From Streptococcus mitis (GTDB lineage: Bacteria; Bacillota; Bacilli; Lactobacillales; Streptococcaceae), in NCBI RefSeq assembly GCF_005144795.1, contig NZ_SWFJ01000010.1, positions 1 to 64,000 on the forward strand: a stretch of DNA of 64,000 nt. Direction: 5' to 3'. The notes under the pieces were generated by a model that had not been told where the DNA came from, did not search any database, and saw nothing but the letters and a program-made list of their open reading frames with translations. Each line of letters begins with the position of its first letter. Position 1 is the stretch's first letter. Positions 47,911 to 58,575 of this stretch are shown here, piece by piece. The position numbers and the translations under genes are program-made.

Positions 47911-48290
47911 TTGCAAAAATCTCCTTATATAAAATTTTGTTCTTGTTTGAAAGCGATTTTATTCGCCCTTACGACTATTATTTTATCATGTTTTAGAAAT
48001 ATGTCAAGCGTTTTGCAGAAAAATATTCTATCCACTTAGTGTACACGCTTTAGATTGATTGTTTTTTACTATTTTATCAGGTATTACTTAAAAAAATAAG
48101 TTTAAAATCATGATTAAAAAGGCTTCAATTTCATTATCTTTCATATTTTCGTAAAAAGTTGATTGATTTTCTGCTTTTAATTTGTGATAAACGTTTGACA
48201 GTTTTTTCTCTTTTTTAACATAAAAGGCTTGCATTTTTTATCGAAAACGGTTACTATTAAAAGTGATAAGATTTTTGGAGGAATGAATGA
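47911..48290. promoter_or_regulatory. Divergent scrA/scrB control region
   Basis: The scrA promoter on the minus strand is TTGACA (48007-48002), 16 bp, TAAAAT (47985-47980), with TGa before the -10. The scrB promoter on the plus strand is TTGCAT (48229-48234), 17 bp, TACTAT (48252-48257). LacI-type sites overlap both: TGTCAAGCGTTTTGCA at 48002-48017 covers the scrA -35, and TCGAAAACGGTTACT at 48241-48255 fills the scrB spacer. Further candidates are TTGAAAGCGATTTTA at 47947-47961 (near-cre) and ATAAACGTTTGAC at 48187-48199. ScrR and CcpA are the expected binders. Confidence 0.75.
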
Positions 48291-49745
48291 ATGGAATGGA
48301 CAACTGAGCGTCGTTACAGACTTTATCAAGATTGGACGCAAGAAGAAATTCAACATATAAAGGAAAATATGGCTCAATCTCCATGGCATACTCATTACCA
48401 TGTTGAGCCAAAAACAGGACTTCTCAACGATCCAAATGGCTTTTCCTACTTTGATGGGAAGTGGGTTGTTTTTTATCAGAACTTTCCTTTTGGTGCAGCC
48501 CACGGTTTGAAATCTTGGGTGCAGTTGGAAAGTGAGGACTTGGTTCACTTCACAGAAACTGGAGTCAAAGTTTTGCCTGACACTCCATTAGATAGCCACG
48601 GTGCCTACTCTGGTTCTGCCATGCAGTTTGGCGATAGCTTGTTCCTATTCTATACAGGAAATGTTCGCGATGAAAACTGGATCCGTCACCCCTACCAGAT
48701 TGGGGCTTTGATGGATAAGGATGGCAAGATTACGAAGATTGACAAAATCTTGATTGACCAGCCAGCAGACTCTACTGACCACTTCCGTGATCCTCAAATT
48801 TTTAACTTTAAAGGTCAATACTATGCCATCGTGGGTGGTCAAGACTTGGAGAAAAAAGGTTTCGTCCGTCTCTACAAGGCTGCCGATAATGACTACACAA
48901 ACTGGCAAGCAGTTGGCGACCTTGACTTTGCTAACGACCGTACTGCCTACATGATGGAATGCCCAAATCTGGTCTTTGTAGGGGAGCAACCTGTCCTTCT
49001 CTACTGTCCACAAGGATTGGATAAGAAAGTTCTAGACTACGATAATATCTATCCAAATATGTATAAGATTGGAACTTCCTTTGACCCTAAAAATGCCAAA
49101 ATGGTAGATGTGTCTCAACTTCAAAACATGGATTATGGTTTCGAAGCCTATGCAACTCAAGCCTTCAACGCTCCTGATGGGCGTGCTCTAGCTGTTAGCT
49201 GGCTTGGTTTACCTGATGTTTCATATCCATCTGACCGTTTTGACCACCAAGGAACCTTCTCTTTGGTCAAGGAACTCACTATCAAAGACGGCAAACTCTA
49301 CCAATATCCTGTCGCAGCTGTCAAGGACCTTCGTGCCTCTGAAGAAGCCTTTTCAAACCGTTCCCAAACCAAGAACACTTATGAACTCGAACTCAACTTG
49401 GAAGCTAATAGCCAGAGCGAGATTGTCTTACTTGCTGATCAAGAAGGCAAGGGACTTTCCATCAACTTCGACCTTGTAAATGGTCAAGTGACAGTGGATC
49501 GTAGCCAGGTTGGTGAACAGTATGCCCAAGAATTTGGAACAACTCGCTCTTGCCCTATCGAGAATCAAGCTACTACTGCTACGATTTTCGTCGATAACTC
49601 TGTCTTTGAAATTTTCATCAATAAAGGAGAAAAAGTATTTTCCGGTCGTGTCTTCCCACATGCAGACCAAAATGGTATCCTGATTAAATCTGGAAACCCA
49701 ACTGGAACTTACTATGAATTAGATTATGGTCGCAAAACTAACTGA
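48291..49745 (+). CDS. scrB: Sucrose-6-phosphate hydrolase
   Basis: 484 residues of glycoside hydrolase family 32. The nucleophile motif is LLNDPNG near residue 46, the transition-state Asp is in HFRDP near 163, and the acid/base Glu is in MMECPNL near 223. A C-terminal beta-sandwich follows. It splits sucrose 6-phosphate into glucose 6-phosphate and fructose. TTTGGAGG precedes the start by nine bases. The scrR start lies inside its 3' end. Confidence 0.96.
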   Translation: MEWTTERRYRLYQDWTQEEIQHIKENMAQSPWHTHYHVEPKTGLLNDPNGFSYFDGKWVVFYQNFPFGAAHGLKSWVQLESEDLVHFTETGVKVLPDTPLDSHGAYSGSAMQFGDSLFLFYTGNVRDENWIRHPYQIGALMDKDGKITKIDKILIDQPADSTDHFRDPQIFNFKGQYYAIVGGQDLEKKGFVRLYKAADNDYTNWQAVGDLDFANDRTAYMMECPNLVFVGEQPVLLYCPQGLDKKVLDYDNIYPNMYKIGTSFDPKNAKMVDVSQLQNMDYGFEAYATQAFNAPDGRALAVSWLGLPDVSYPSDRFDHQGTFSLVKELTIKDGKLYQYPVAAVKDLRASEEAFSNRSQTKNTYELELNLEANSQSEIVLLADQEGKGLSINFDLVNGQVTVDRSQVGEQYAQEFGTTRSCPIENQATTATIFVDNSVFEIFINKGEKVFSGRVFPHADQNGILIKSGNPTGTYYELDYGRKTN

Positions 49746-50691
49746 TGTCGCCAAACTTGCAGGCGTCAGCCCTACTACCGTTTCTCGGGTTATCAATAAA
49801 AAAGGTTATCTCTCTGAGAAAACCATTCAAAAAGTCAATGAAGCCATGCGAGAATTGGGCTATAAACCCAACAACCTAGCTCGTAGCTTGCAAGGAAAAT
49901 CAGCTAAGTTAATCGGCTTGATTTTCCCCAATATTTCCAACGTTTTCTATGCAGAATTGATTGATAAGCTGGAACACCAACTCTTCAAAAATGGTTACAA
50001 GACCATCATCTGCAACAGTGAGCACGATTCTGAAAAGGAACGTGAATACATCGAAATGTTGGAAGCCAATCAGGTGGACGGCATCATTTCTGGTAGTCAC
50101 AACTTGGGAATCGAAGACTACAATCGCGTGACAGCGCCGATTATTTCCTTTGACCGAAATCTGTCACCAGATATTCCTGTCGTTTCCTCTGACAACTATG
50201 CTGGTGGAGTTCTTGCAGCCCAGACCTTAGTTAAGACAGGTGCCCAGTCTATCATCATGATTACAGGGAATGACAATTCCAATTCGCCAACTGGGCTACG
50301 CCACGCTGGTTTTGCATCTATTCTGCCAAATGCCCCTATTATCAATGTTTCCAGTGACTTTTCTCCAGTTAGAAAGGAAATGGAAATCAAAAATATCTTG
50401 ACCCGTCAAAAACCAGACGCCATTTTTGCTTCAGATGACTTAACAGCTATTCTGGTCATTAAAATCGCTCAAGAACTGGGCATTTCTGTCCCTGAAGAGC
50501 TTAAAGTCATCGGCTATGATGGTACCTACTTTATCGAGAATTACTACCCTCAACTGGCTACTATCAAACAACCTATGGAAGAAATTGCCTGCCTAACGGT
50601 TGATCTCCTATTACAGAAGATCGAAGGCAAGGAAGTCGCCACAACAGGCTACTTCTTACCAGTCACCCTATTACCAGGAAAAAGCATATAA
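49726..50691 (+). CDS. scrR: Sucrose operon repressor, LacI family
   Basis: 321 residues. The LacI-type helix-turn-helix is at residues 5-24 (LTDVAKLAGVSPTTVSRVIN), the hinge helix has NNLARSLQGKS, and a periplasmic-binding-like sensor domain follows with LRHAGF and FASDDLTA. It overlaps scrB by 20 bases and is coupled to it. It should bind the operators between scrA and scrB and release with a sugar signal such as fructose or sucrose 6-phosphate. Confidence 0.94.
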   Translation: MVAKLTDVAKLAGVSPTTVSRVINKKGYLSEKTIQKVNEAMRELGYKPNNLARSLQGKSAKLIGLIFPNISNVFYAELIDKLEHQLFKNGYKTIICNSEHDSEKEREYIEMLEANQVDGIISGSHNLGIEDYNRVTAPIISFDRNLSPDIPVVSSDNYAGGVLAAQTLVKTGAQSIIMITGNDNSNSPTGLRHAGFASILPNAPIINVSSDFSPVRKEMEIKNILTRQKPDAIFASDDLTAILVIKIAQELGISVPEELKVIGYDGTYFIENYYPQLATIKQPMEEIACLTVDLLLQKIEGKEVATTGYFLPVTLLPGKSI

Positions 50692-50695
50692 GTAT

Positions 50696-50727
50696 AAAAA
50701 ACTCAGACCGATCTGTCTGAGTTTTTT
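50696..50727. terminator. Bidirectional terminator between scrR and mvaA
   Basis: ACTCAGAC (50701-50708) pairs with GTCTGAGT (50715-50722), with A before and T after, serving both converging genes. Confidence 0.88.
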
Positions 50728-52000
50728 ATAATCTTAATTTTTCTAGATAGCGCTGGGCTGTCTCTAGGTTAAAGGTTTTATCTGCGATGAGGCGCTCGAC
50801 TAGGGGAGCTACCTCGGATTCACTAGCACCTGCTAGGAGAGCTAAGGATTTGGCCTGTAGCTTCATGTGACCTTGTTGGATTCCTGTGCTAACCAGGGCT
50901 TTTAGGGCCGCAAAGTTTTGTGCAAGCCCGATAGAGACAATGATCTGGGCTAATTCTTTAGCAGATGGATTTCCCAGTAGTTCGTGACTGAGGGCTACAC
51001 GAGGGTTGAGACCGATAGAGCCACCCTTGGTCGCCACAGGCATAGGAAGAGTCATCTTACCAACCAATTCTTCTGTCTCCAAGTCCAGACGCCAAGAGCT
51101 GAGACCTTGATAACGTCCATCTCGACTCGCAAAGGCGTGTGCACCCGCTTCGATGGCACGCCAGTCATTACCAGTGGCAATTAAAATCGCATCTAGACCG
51201 TTAAAAATCCCTTTATTGTGGGTCGCTGCTCGATAAGAATCAGCCTGCGCAAACTGACTAGCCAAGGCTATCTTCTCTGCAATTTCTCGTCCTTGATCCT
51301 TTTGGCGACTCAAGTAGCGAAAGGCGATGCGGCAACTTGCCGTCACTAGAGAATCGGTCGCGTAGTTTGATAGAATCCCCATGAGACTCTGTCCCTGACT
51401 GAGTTCTTCTAAGACTGGTTTCAAGGCCTCCAGCATGGTGTTGAGCATATTGGCACCCATGGCTTCCTGGGTATCGACATGGAGATAAACAACGAGAAAG
51501 TCTGTTTCGCCTTTGATCTGCTCTACATGCAAATCACGCGCCCCACCTCCTCGTTTGACGATAGAAGGATAGGCTTGATTGGCAAGCTCCAAGAGTTCAG
51601 CTTTCTTGCTGACAATCTTCACTTGCGCTAGTTCAGGATCAGCAACTTGATAAAGGGCTACCTGCCCAATCATCTGGCGCTCATGGACTTGAGCGTTAAA
51701 ACCACCTGCTCGCTTGATGATTTTACTGGCATAGCTGGCTGCAGCAACCACGGACGGTTCTTCTGTCACATAAGGAACTGTGTAGTCCTGACCGTTGACA
51801 AGTACTTCTGGGACCAGCGAATAAGGCAGAGAAAAAGTTCCCACCACATTCTCACTCAGCTGGTCTGCCACAGTCACACCAATCTGTTCATCCTGCTCCA
51901 AACTCTCTTGTTTCTCAGGACTAAGGAGCGCCTGAGCTTTTAACAGCTCGAGGCGCTCTTGGTATGATTTTTTAGAAAATCCATTCCAACTTATCTTCAT
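50726..52000 (-). CDS. mvaA: Hydroxymethylglutaryl-CoA reductase, degradative-type (class II)
   Basis: 424 residues. Family motifs include SENVVGTFSLPYSLVPEVLVNG near residue 50 with the catalytic Glu, GANMLNTMLE near 180, GNDWRAIEAG near 285 and a C-terminal His region. In streptococci it runs in the synthetic direction, reducing HMG-CoA to mevalonate for isoprenoid supply. Its ATG overlaps the mvaS stop by one base (TAATG). Confidence 0.95.
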   Translation of the reverse strand: MKISWNGFSKKSYQERLELLKAQALLSPEKQESLEQDEQIGVTVADQLSENVVGTFSLPYSLVPEVLVNGQDYTVPYVTEEPSVVAAASYASKIIKRAGGFNAQVHERQMIGQVALYQVADPELAQVKIVSKKAELLELANQAYPSIVKRGGGARDLHVEQIKGETDFLVVYLHVDTQEAMGANMLNTMLEALKPVLEELSQGQSLMGILSNYATDSLVTASCRIAFRYLSRQKDQGREIAEKIALASQFAQADSYRAATHNKGIFNGLDAILIATGNDWRAIEAGAHAFASRDGRYQGLSSWRLDLETEELVGKMTLPMPVATKGGSIGLNPRVALSHELLGNPSAKELAQIIVSIGLAQNFAALKALVSTGIQQGHMKLQAKSLALLAGASESEVAPLVERLIADKTFNLETAQRYLEKLRL

Positions 52001-53172
52001 TATTTTTCAACCTTGCTATAACGGCGTTGGTGGTCGAGAATTTCAACCAAGGTAAAATCTTGATTTTCATATCCAGCAAACTGGGCAGAGTTTGTTTCAT
52101 CCAAGTCAACTTCTTCAAAGAAAACCTTTTCGTATTCTGCAACAGATAAGGCAGTTCTTTGGTTTAGCTTGTTCAAGCGGTCTTTATCTAGATATGCTTC
52201 ATATCCTTCAACCAATTCACCACTGAAGAACTCCGCCACGGCACCACTTCCGTAACTATAAAGAGCAATTTTATCTCCAGCCTTCAAGCTATCTGTATTT
52301 TCCAAAAGAGATAAAAGTCCAAGGAAGAGGGATCCTGTGTAGATATTTCCCACCTTTTGACTGTAGAGAATTGATTTGTCAAAGTTTTCTTGCAGATTAT
52401 CCTTTTTTTCCTGCGGTAGATTCTTGTCCATTATCTTGCGCAAGCCTTTTAGGGCCAACTTAGGATAAGGCAAGTGGAAACAGATAGCTGCAAAATCATT
52501 CATAGTCCAATCATAGCGTTTCTTATACTCATCCCAAGTTGTCGTAAGACTATCAAGATATTGCTGAGTCGAATACAAACCGTTTACAAAAGGAGTACTT
52601 GAATAGTTAGGACGCCAGAAATCCATGATGTCACGGGTCTGAGCCACATTGTCATTATTAAAGGCCATAATGCGTGGATTTTGTGTAATCAACATGGCTA
52701 CACTTCCAGCACCCTGAGTAGGTTCTCCTGGAGTTTCAATACCGTATTTGGCAATATCACTGGCAATGACCAAGACCTTGGACTCTGGAGAATTTTCCAC
52801 ATGCAGTTTTGCATAATGGAGGGCAGCTGTTGCTCCATAGCAGGCTTCTTTAATCTCGAAACTACGAGCAAAGGGCTGAATACCCAACAATCCATGCACA
52901 AAGACCGCAGCAGCCTTACTCTGGTCAATTCCTGACTCAGTCGCAACGATGACCATGTCAATTTCTTCTTTTTCTTTATCTGTCAAAATAGAGTTACTTG
53001 CACTCGCAGCCAAGGTTACAATGTCCTCAGTCATGGGCGCAATACTAATTTCATTTAACAAGAGTCCCTTGCTAAATTTTTCGGGGTCAACTCCCCTCGC
53101 TACTGCTAAATCTTGTAATTTCAAGACATATTGACTGGTTGCAAAACCAATCTTATCAATACCGATTGTCAT
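52000..53172 (-). CDS. mvaS: Hydroxymethylglutaryl-CoA synthase
   Basis: 390 residues of the thiolase fold. Glu79 is in VIVATESGIDQSKA, the catalytic Cys is in KEACYGATAAL near residue 111, and the His is in FHLPYPKLALKGL near 233. I start at MTIGIDKIG (53172); an in-frame ATG eight codons upstream is less likely by comparison with the pneumococcal protein. It condenses acetyl-CoA with acetoacetyl-CoA and feeds MvaA. Confidence 0.95.
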   Translation of the reverse strand: MTIGIDKIGFATSQYVLKLQDLAVARGVDPEKFSKGLLLNEISIAPMTEDIVTLAASASNSILTDKEKEEIDMVIVATESGIDQSKAAAVFVHGLLGIQPFARSFEIKEACYGATAALHYAKLHVENSPESKVLVIASDIAKYGIETPGEPTQGAGSVAMLITQNPRIMAFNNDNVAQTRDIMDFWRPNYSSTPFVNGLYSTQQYLDSLTTTWDEYKKRYDWTMNDFAAICFHLPYPKLALKGLRKIMDKNLPQEKKDNLQENFDKSILYSQKVGNIYTGSLFLGLLSLLENTDSLKAGDKIALYSYGSGAVAEFFSGELVEGYEAYLDKDRLNKLNQRTALSVAEYEKVFFEEVDLDETNSAQFAGYENQDFTLVEILDHQRRYSKVEK

Positions 53173-53245
53173 ATTTACCTCTGTTTTTTCATTCATTGTA
53201 AAAAATCGTTCTATACTATTTTATCACAAATAGCAGTAAAAGAGA

Positions 53246-53276
53246 GAAAAAAGACTTGATTCACCAAATCAAGTCT
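53246..53276 (-). terminator. Terminator after the ThrE-type exporter genes
   Basis: AGACTTGATT (53252-53261) pairs with AATCAAGTCT (53267-53276); the minus strand continues with six T. Confidence 0.88.
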
Positions 53277-53289
53277 GTTTAAGAAAACA

Positions 53290-53745
53290 TCAGAAGGAAG
53301 CTCTCCTATGATTTTGAATATAATAATAAAGCTTTAAAATAACCGTCCCGCTTGCCATACCAATAGAAATTACTAAAGCCAACATGACAACCAAGGTTGC
53401 ACTTGCAATTGCATGATTATAATCTCCAGTAACAAAAAAAGCAGTCGTCCGATAAGATAAATAGCCTGGGACTAAGGGAGCTAAAATTGCCAATACAAAA
53501 ACAACCACCGGTGTCTTATAGAGAATACTTAAAATTTGACTAATACAAGATCCTATTACCGCAGCTATAAAAGTAGCCACAATGACATTTGTAGGATCCT
53601 TGAGTAAAATATACAGAATCCAGACGCCCATCCCAAGAATACCAGCAGGTAACAACATAGAGCGCTGTACATTCAAAACAATTAAAAAAGTAATAATAGC
53701 GAGTAGGCTCGCAATGGCTTGTAGTAAGATAGTTGTTAGTGTCAT
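53290..53745 (-). CDS. ThrE_2-type exporter subunit, small
   Basis: 151 residues with four to five membrane segments and the motif APLVPGYLSYRTTAFFVTGDY near residue 89, typical of the ThrE_2/DUF3815 half of threonine/serine exporters. It follows its larger partner by one base, so both are made from one message and probably form one transporter. Confidence 0.88.
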   Translation of the reverse strand: MTLTTILLQAIASLLAIITFLIVLNVQRSMLLPAGILGMGVWILYILLKDPTNVIVATFIAAVIGSCISQILSILYKTPVVVFVLAILAPLVPGYLSYRTTAFFVTGDYNHAIASATLVVMLALVISIGMASGTVILKLYYYIQNHRRASF

Positions 53746-53746
53746 A

Positions 53747-54505
53747 TTAGGTCATTAATACTAGGGCTACAGAAGTACCAGCCCCTAAGGCGAGGGTAAT
53801 GAGCAAAGATTCAAACATCTTGCTCATACCAGAATTGATATGATTTGTCATGATATCCCGTACGGCATTTGTCAGAGCAATTCCTGGTACAAAAGGCATG
53901 ACTGCTCCTGCTATAATCAAGTCTGCCGTTGAAGGAAAGCCTGTGTAACGAACCCAAAACTGGGCTATCAGCCCAAAGACAAAGGCTCCAGCAAAGGCTG
54001 TTACAAAAGGAATTCGGATAAATTTTTCCACATAGAGGGAAAAGGCAAAACCAAATAAGGTAGCTACTCCTGCCCCAAGTGCATCGTAGATGTTTCCACT
54101 AAACATAACCGAAAAGAAAGGGGCACTAAAGGTCGCAGCCAGAGTCACCTGCAACTTGGTATAGGGAAGGGGTTGGGCTTGCAAGACCGTCAATTGCTTG
54201 AAGGCTGTCTCTAAATCAATTCGCCCCCCAACCAGTTGACGAGAAATCTGGTTGACATCGCAGACTTTTTCAATGTTATAAGAAGAGGAAGTCACGCGCT
54301 TCATACGCGAAATATTGGTATTTTCAATTGAGAAAAAGATAGCGGCAGGCATAGCTAGAACATTGCAATCCAAAATTCCCTGCGAATGCGCAATACGAAT
54401 CATGGTATCTTCTACACGATGAATCTCTGAACCACTTTTAAGGAGAATGGTTCCTGCTAACATAATGACATCGATGACGGCATTTAACTCTCTCGATTCG
54501 TCCAT
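53747..54505 (-). CDS. ThrE-type (DUF1212) exporter subunit, large
   Basis: 252 residues. The N-terminal half has a soluble catalytic-like domain with GSEIHRVEDTM near residue 25 and the later MPAAIFFSI, both typical of ThrE/DUF1212. The C-terminal half has about five membrane segments with MPFVPGIALTNAVRD near 205. In Corynebacterium ThrE the two halves are one protein; here they are split. Export of threonine, serine or a related small molecule is likely by family only. Confidence 0.88.
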   Translation of the reverse strand: MDESRELNAVIDVIMLAGTILLKSGSEIHRVEDTMIRIAHSQGILDCNVLAMPAAIFFSIENTNISRMKRVTSSSYNIEKVCDVNQISRQLVGGRIDLETAFKQLTVLQAQPLPYTKLQVTLAATFSAPFFSVMFSGNIYDALGAGVATLFGFAFSLYVEKFIRIPFVTAFAGAFVFGLIAQFWVRYTGFPSTADLIIAGAVMPFVPGIALTNAVRDIMTNHINSGMSKMFESLLITLALGAGTSVALVLMT

Positions 54506-54555
54506 TTTTTTCTCCTTTTAGTTACTTTCTCTATTCTATCACAAAAATTCAATTT

Positions 54556-54589
54556 AAAAAAATCTTTGTCATAATATCATGACAAAGAT
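54556..54589 (-). terminator. Terminator after stkP
   Basis: ATCTTTGTCAT (54562-54572) pairs with ATGACAAAGAT (54579-54589); the minus strand then has seven T. Confidence 0.92.
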
Positions 54590-54599
54590 CGGCTTATTA

Positions 54600-56507
54600 T
54601 CAAGGAGTTTCATGGTTTCCTTCACTACTTGGTTGACTTGGTGTAGGAACCGTTCCTTGTTGATTACCTTGCTGGCCACCTTGTTGATTACCTTGATTTG
54701 GAGTAGTGGTGGAACCTTGGTTACCACGTTGAACTGGCGTTGAAGAGGAACTTGATGGTGGTGTTTTGGGTTTATAAATCGAAATTTTAATACGTGTGCT
54801 GGCTAGATCAATTTTTTCACCCGCTTTTGGAGTCTGATCCACAACCTTTCCTTCTGCTGTTCCTTCAGGAGCAGTTGACACTTCAACAACTTCAATATTA
54901 GCCTCTTTCACCCCAACAATTTGAATCAAGTTATTTTTAGTGAATTCAAGACTTGAACCGATATAACCCGGCATGGTTACACTAGTTACCTTTTTAGCAA
55001 CTGTTAAAACAATCGTACTAGCCTTTGATAAGTCATACGTAGTTCCTGCTGCTGGTGTTTGTCTTAGAACCGTTCCTGGTTCACTTTCGCTGGATTCTTC
55101 CTCTTCCATCTTAATGAGATTTTCAGGAACCTTCTTATCCTTAAGTTCAGCTACAACATCAGTATATTTCCGACCGACATAATTACTCAATTGGAAAGAT
55201 TGCTTACCAGAAGAAACAATCAAATTGACCTTTGTCCCCTCTTTTCGACTACTACCCGCTTCAGGATCTGTTCGAATGACACGTCCTTCTGCTACTGTAT
55301 CACTAGCTTCTGATTTTTCTTCACCTGCTTCGAAATTAGCTTTTTTAAGAGCCTCTTTAGCTTCAGCAACAGTTTGCCCAGCCACATTCGGAATGGAAAT
55401 TGTTGCCGGTGTTCTAGAGAAAATCCAGATTAAAGAAGCAGCTACTAATAGAACACTTGCCAAAATAATCAAATATCGAGCTTTAAATTTCCGCTTTTTC
55501 TTTAGTTTTGGCGTAGGCTCTTGCTCTTCGACCTGCGGAGTCGCTTTTTTTACTTGAAGAGGTTCTCCTTGCACCGGAGCTTTAGGAATAGAAGTCAGAG
55601 TACTTTGAGGAACCTTTGGCAAAGTTTTGGTATCCGCCTTAGTCGCATCGTCAAAGACCAACTTTGGTTCATTACGACGATTGTAAGATAAACTGCTAGA
55701 CAAATCCACATACATCTCAGCAACTGATTTGTAGCGGTCTGTTAATTTCTTGGCAGTTGCCTTGATAACAACATTCTCTAAAGCCTGAGGCACAGATGGA
55801 TTTTCAGCTATAACCGACGGCAGTGGTTTCTGGAAATGCTGGAGGGCGATGGTCACCGCACTATCCCCATCGTAAGGGATATGGCCTGTCAACATCTCAT
55901 AGAAAATAATCCCCATGGCATAGATATCACTCTGCACAGTTGCTTTAGAACCACGCGCCTGCTCTGGCGATAAATAATGAACCGAACCCAGCATTGAGTT
56001 AGTTTGAGTCAGACTCGTCTCAGCAAAGGCTACTGCAATCCCAAAGTCTGTAACCTTGGCAGTCCCATCTGGAGTCAAAAGGATATTTTGCGGTTTTAAA
56101 TCTCTGTGAACAATCCCTCGAGTATGGGCTAAGCGCATAGCCAAGAGGATTTGTCCCATGATTCGAATCGCTTCTTCATTTGAAAGAGGGTGATGTTCCT
56201 TGATATAGCGTTTGAGGTCAAGTCCTGCTACGTACTCCATAGCTAGGTACTGTTGTCCCTCTTCTTCACCGATATCTGTAATCCGAACGATATGAGGATG
56301 GTCCAAATCCGCCATGGCTCTCGCTTCCCGCTGGAAACGCGCCACAGCAATCGGATCTGTCTGGTAGTTGGTCCTCAGGACCTTCACTGCCACTTCTTCC
56401 CCGTCTAGAATCAAATCCTTGGCCAAGTAAACATCTGCCATGCCCCCTCGACCAATCTGTTTGATAATTCGATACCGCCCGGCAAAAATCTTGCCGATTT
56501 GGATCAT
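54600..56507 (-). CDS. stkP: Serine/threonine protein kinase StkP
   Basis: 635 residues. The kinase domain covers about 1-270 ([14 protein letters not shown], catalytic [15 protein letters not shown]). A membrane segment lies at about 344-364. Three PASTA units follow, starting at IPNVAG, LSNYVG and MPGYIG, and a Ser/Gln/Gly/Asn-rich tail of about 60 residues ends the protein. Pneumococcal StkP is described with four PASTA units, so this one is shorter. It senses cell-wall material and controls division. It overlaps phpP by four bases. Confidence 0.95.
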   Translation of the reverse strand: MIQIGKIFAGRYRIIKQIGRGGMADVYLAKDLILDGEEVAVKVLRTNYQTDPIAVARFQREARAMADLDHPHIVRITDIGEEEGQQYLAMEYVAGLDLKRYIKEHHPLSNEEAIRIMGQILLAMRLAHTRGIVHRDLKPQNILLTPDGTAKVTDFGIAVAFAETSLTQTNSMLGSVHYLSPEQARGSKATVQSDIYAMGIIFYEMLTGHIPYDGDSAVTIALQHFQKPLPSVIAENPSVPQALENVVIKATAKKLTDRYKSVAEMYVDLSSSLSYNRRNEPKLVFDDATKADTKTLPKVPQSTLTSIPKAPVQGEPLQVKKATPQVEEQEPTPKLKKKRKFKARYLIILASVLLVAASLIWIFSRTPATISIPNVAGQTVAEAKEALKKANFEAGEEKSEASDTVAEGRVIRTDPEAGSSRKEGTKVNLIVSSGKQSFQLSNYVGRKYTDVVAELKDKKVPENLIKMEEEESSESEPGTVLRQTPAAGTTYDLSKASTIVLTVAKKVTSVTMPGYIGSSLEFTKNNLIQIVGVKEANIEVVEVSTAPEGTAEGKVVDQTPKAGEKIDLASTRIKISIYKPKTPPSSSSSTPVQRGNQGSTTTPNQGNQQGGQQGNQQGTVPTPSQPSSEGNHETP

Positions 56508-57244
56508 TTTGCATCCTCCTCGTTCATAGAAACAAGGGCAACCGTAATGTTGTCTAACCCACCTGCATTGTTTGCAAAACGAATCAAGGTTGCTGCCTTA
56601 TCTGCCAAAGAAATATCGCTGGTTACGATATCATAGATTTCACTTCCTGAAATCATATTTGTCAAGCCGTCACTATTAAGTAAGAGATAGTCTCCTGGCT
56701 CGAGGGTGATCATTCCGAAATCAGGCTGAATTTCGTCTTTTTGACCGATAGATTGAGTAATAATATTTTTCTGTGGGTGGCTAGCTGCTTCTTCAGGTGT
56801 CAATTGACCAGCCTTGAGCAATTCATTGACCAAGGAATGGTCGCTCGTTAACTGGTGGTATTCTTCTCCACGAATTAAACCGATACGAGAATCTCCAATG
56901 TGGGCATAAATAGCCTGATTGTCAATAATAGCAACAGCCTCAAGGGTTGTTCCCATTCCTTTATAAGCTTCATCTTGTCCCAATTGGTTAATCTTTTGAT
57001 TTTCAATTTCTAGATAGTGAGCAAACCACTCACGAACTTCATTGACTGTATCAATTTGTGTATCAACCCAGGCTACACCTAGGTCTGTTACTGCCATCTC
57101 ACTAGCGATATTCCCTGCGCGATGACCTCCCATCCCATCAGCTAGGATAATCATTGGACGTCCTGCGCGATTAATAAAATGGTTGACATAGTCTTGGTTA
57201 TTTGTTCGTTTCTGACCAACATCTGTTAATAATGAAATTTCCAT
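56504..57244 (-). CDS. phpP: PP2C-type protein phosphatase PhpP
   Basis: 246 residues. Metal-binding PP2C motifs are ILADGMGGH near residue 34, GDSRIGLI near 117, LLNSDGLTN near 190 and GGLDNITV near 231. It reverses StkP phosphorylation, and the four-base overlap (ATGA) with stkP couples their translation. Confidence 0.95.
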   Translation of the reverse strand: MEISLLTDVGQKRTNNQDYVNHFINRAGRPMIILADGMGGHRAGNIASEMAVTDLGVAWVDTQIDTVNEVREWFAHYLEIENQKINQLGQDEAYKGMGTTLEAVAIIDNQAIYAHIGDSRIGLIRGEEYHQLTSDHSLVNELLKAGQLTPEEAASHPQKNIITQSIGQKDEIQPDFGMITLEPGDYLLLNSDGLTNMISGSEIYDIVTSDISLADKAATLIRFANNAGGLDNITVALVSMNEEDAK

Positions 57245-57258
57245 GTGTTAGTTCCTTC

Positions 57259-58575
57259 CTAATCCGATATCTTGCGAAATTGACTGATGAAGAATCCATC
57301 ACTTCCATACAATTCAGGAGTGATGAGGATACAGCCATCTTTCATGATATCCTTACATTCATGTTCTAGTTTCACCTGCTCAAATTCAGGATGACTTTCT
57401 AAAAATGCCTGTACGACTTGAAAGTTCTCTTCTGAGACGATAGTACAGGTACTATAAGTCATTATACCACCTTTGCCTAGTGTTTGACAAACACTACCTA
57501 ATATTTCTAGCTGAATTTCCTGCAAGGACGCGAAATCTGCCGTTTCTTTATTGTATTTGATGTCTGGTTTGCGGCGCAGAAGACCAATTCCTGAACAGGG
57601 AGCATCCACCAAAATCTTATCAAATGAATCCTGACCAAAAAACTCATGCACCTTTCTGGCATCTAATTTTTGCGTTTGAACCCGATCTGCAACTCCTAAA
57701 CGTTGGGCATTTTCTTGGATTAAGTCCAACTTATGGTCATACAAGTCCAGAGCAGTAACCTGACCTGTCGTGAGATAAGAAGCTATATGGGCTGTTTTCC
57801 CACCCGGAGCCGCACAGGCATCTAGGACCTGCTCATTACCTTGTAAATCAAGAGTGGGAGCAACCAGCTGACTGGACTCGTCTTGGATGGTAATGGTTCC
57901 ATCTGCAAACAAATCATGGCCTGCAAAATGCCCCTGCTCCTTAACCAGACCAGAAGGAGACAAGGATGAATCACTAGCCTCCAACAAGACTTGGATTTCC
58001 TCTTTTCGTCTTAGATCTGTTACACGAATGCTAGCTTTGTTACGCACCAAGAGACTTTCAAAAATAGCTTGCGCTCGCTCTTCTCCGTATTCTTCCTTGA
58101 GCTTGGAAACTAGCCAAACTGGGAGAGAATAGGCAATGGAATCACGCTTGTTTTTTCGCTTGATGCTAGCAATATCTGGCCAGCCTTCACGCAGGATACG
58201 GCGAAGGACGGCGTTGACCAATTTTTCACTGCCCTTTTTACGGACTTTGGCCAATTCTACTGCTTCATTAACCACAGCATGGTCTGGAATCTTGTCCAAA
58301 TAGCGGAGCTGGTAGGCGCTCATGAGAAGAAGGACATAGATCCAGCTGTCTAATTGGTCTCTGTCTTCGATAAAGTGGGATAGGTACCATTCCAGAGTCA
58401 GTTTACGTGCTACCGTTCCATAGACCAGCTCGGTCACCAAGCCCTTGTCTGCTGCCGAAAGTTGACTCCCCTTGAGATGCTTATTTAAGGCGATATTTGA
58501 GTATGCTTGATTGATAAAAACATCCTCTAATACTGCTAGAGCTAAACGTCTAGCCGTTTCTACTTTAGTCACCAA
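57259..58575 (-). CDS. rsmB: 16S rRNA m5C967 methyltransferase
   Basis: 438 residues. An N-terminal NusB-like domain covers about 1-130. The SAM-binding motif is [15 protein letters not shown] near 248, the first Cys motif is [15 protein letters not shown] near 318, and the catalytic Cys is in YSTCTI near 372. It methylates C967 of 16S rRNA. It overlaps fmt by 11 bases and precedes phpP by 14. Confidence 0.95.
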   Translation of the reverse strand: MVTKVETARRLALAVLEDVFINQAYSNIALNKHLKGSQLSAADKGLVTELVYGTVARKLTLEWYLSHFIEDRDQLDSWIYVLLLMSAYQLRYLDKIPDHAVVNEAVELAKVRKKGSEKLVNAVLRRILREGWPDIASIKRKNKRDSIAYSLPVWLVSKLKEEYGEERAQAIFESLLVRNKASIRVTDLRRKEEIQVLLEASDSSLSPSGLVKEQGHFAGHDLFADGTITIQDESSQLVAPTLDLQGNEQVLDACAAPGGKTAHIASYLTTGQVTALDLYDHKLDLIQENAQRLGVADRVQTQKLDARKVHEFFGQDSFDKILVDAPCSGIGLLRRKPDIKYNKETADFASLQEIQLEILGSVCQTLGKGGIMTYSTCTIVSEENFQVVQAFLESHPEFEQVKLEHECKDIMKDGCILITPELYGSDGFFISQFRKISD

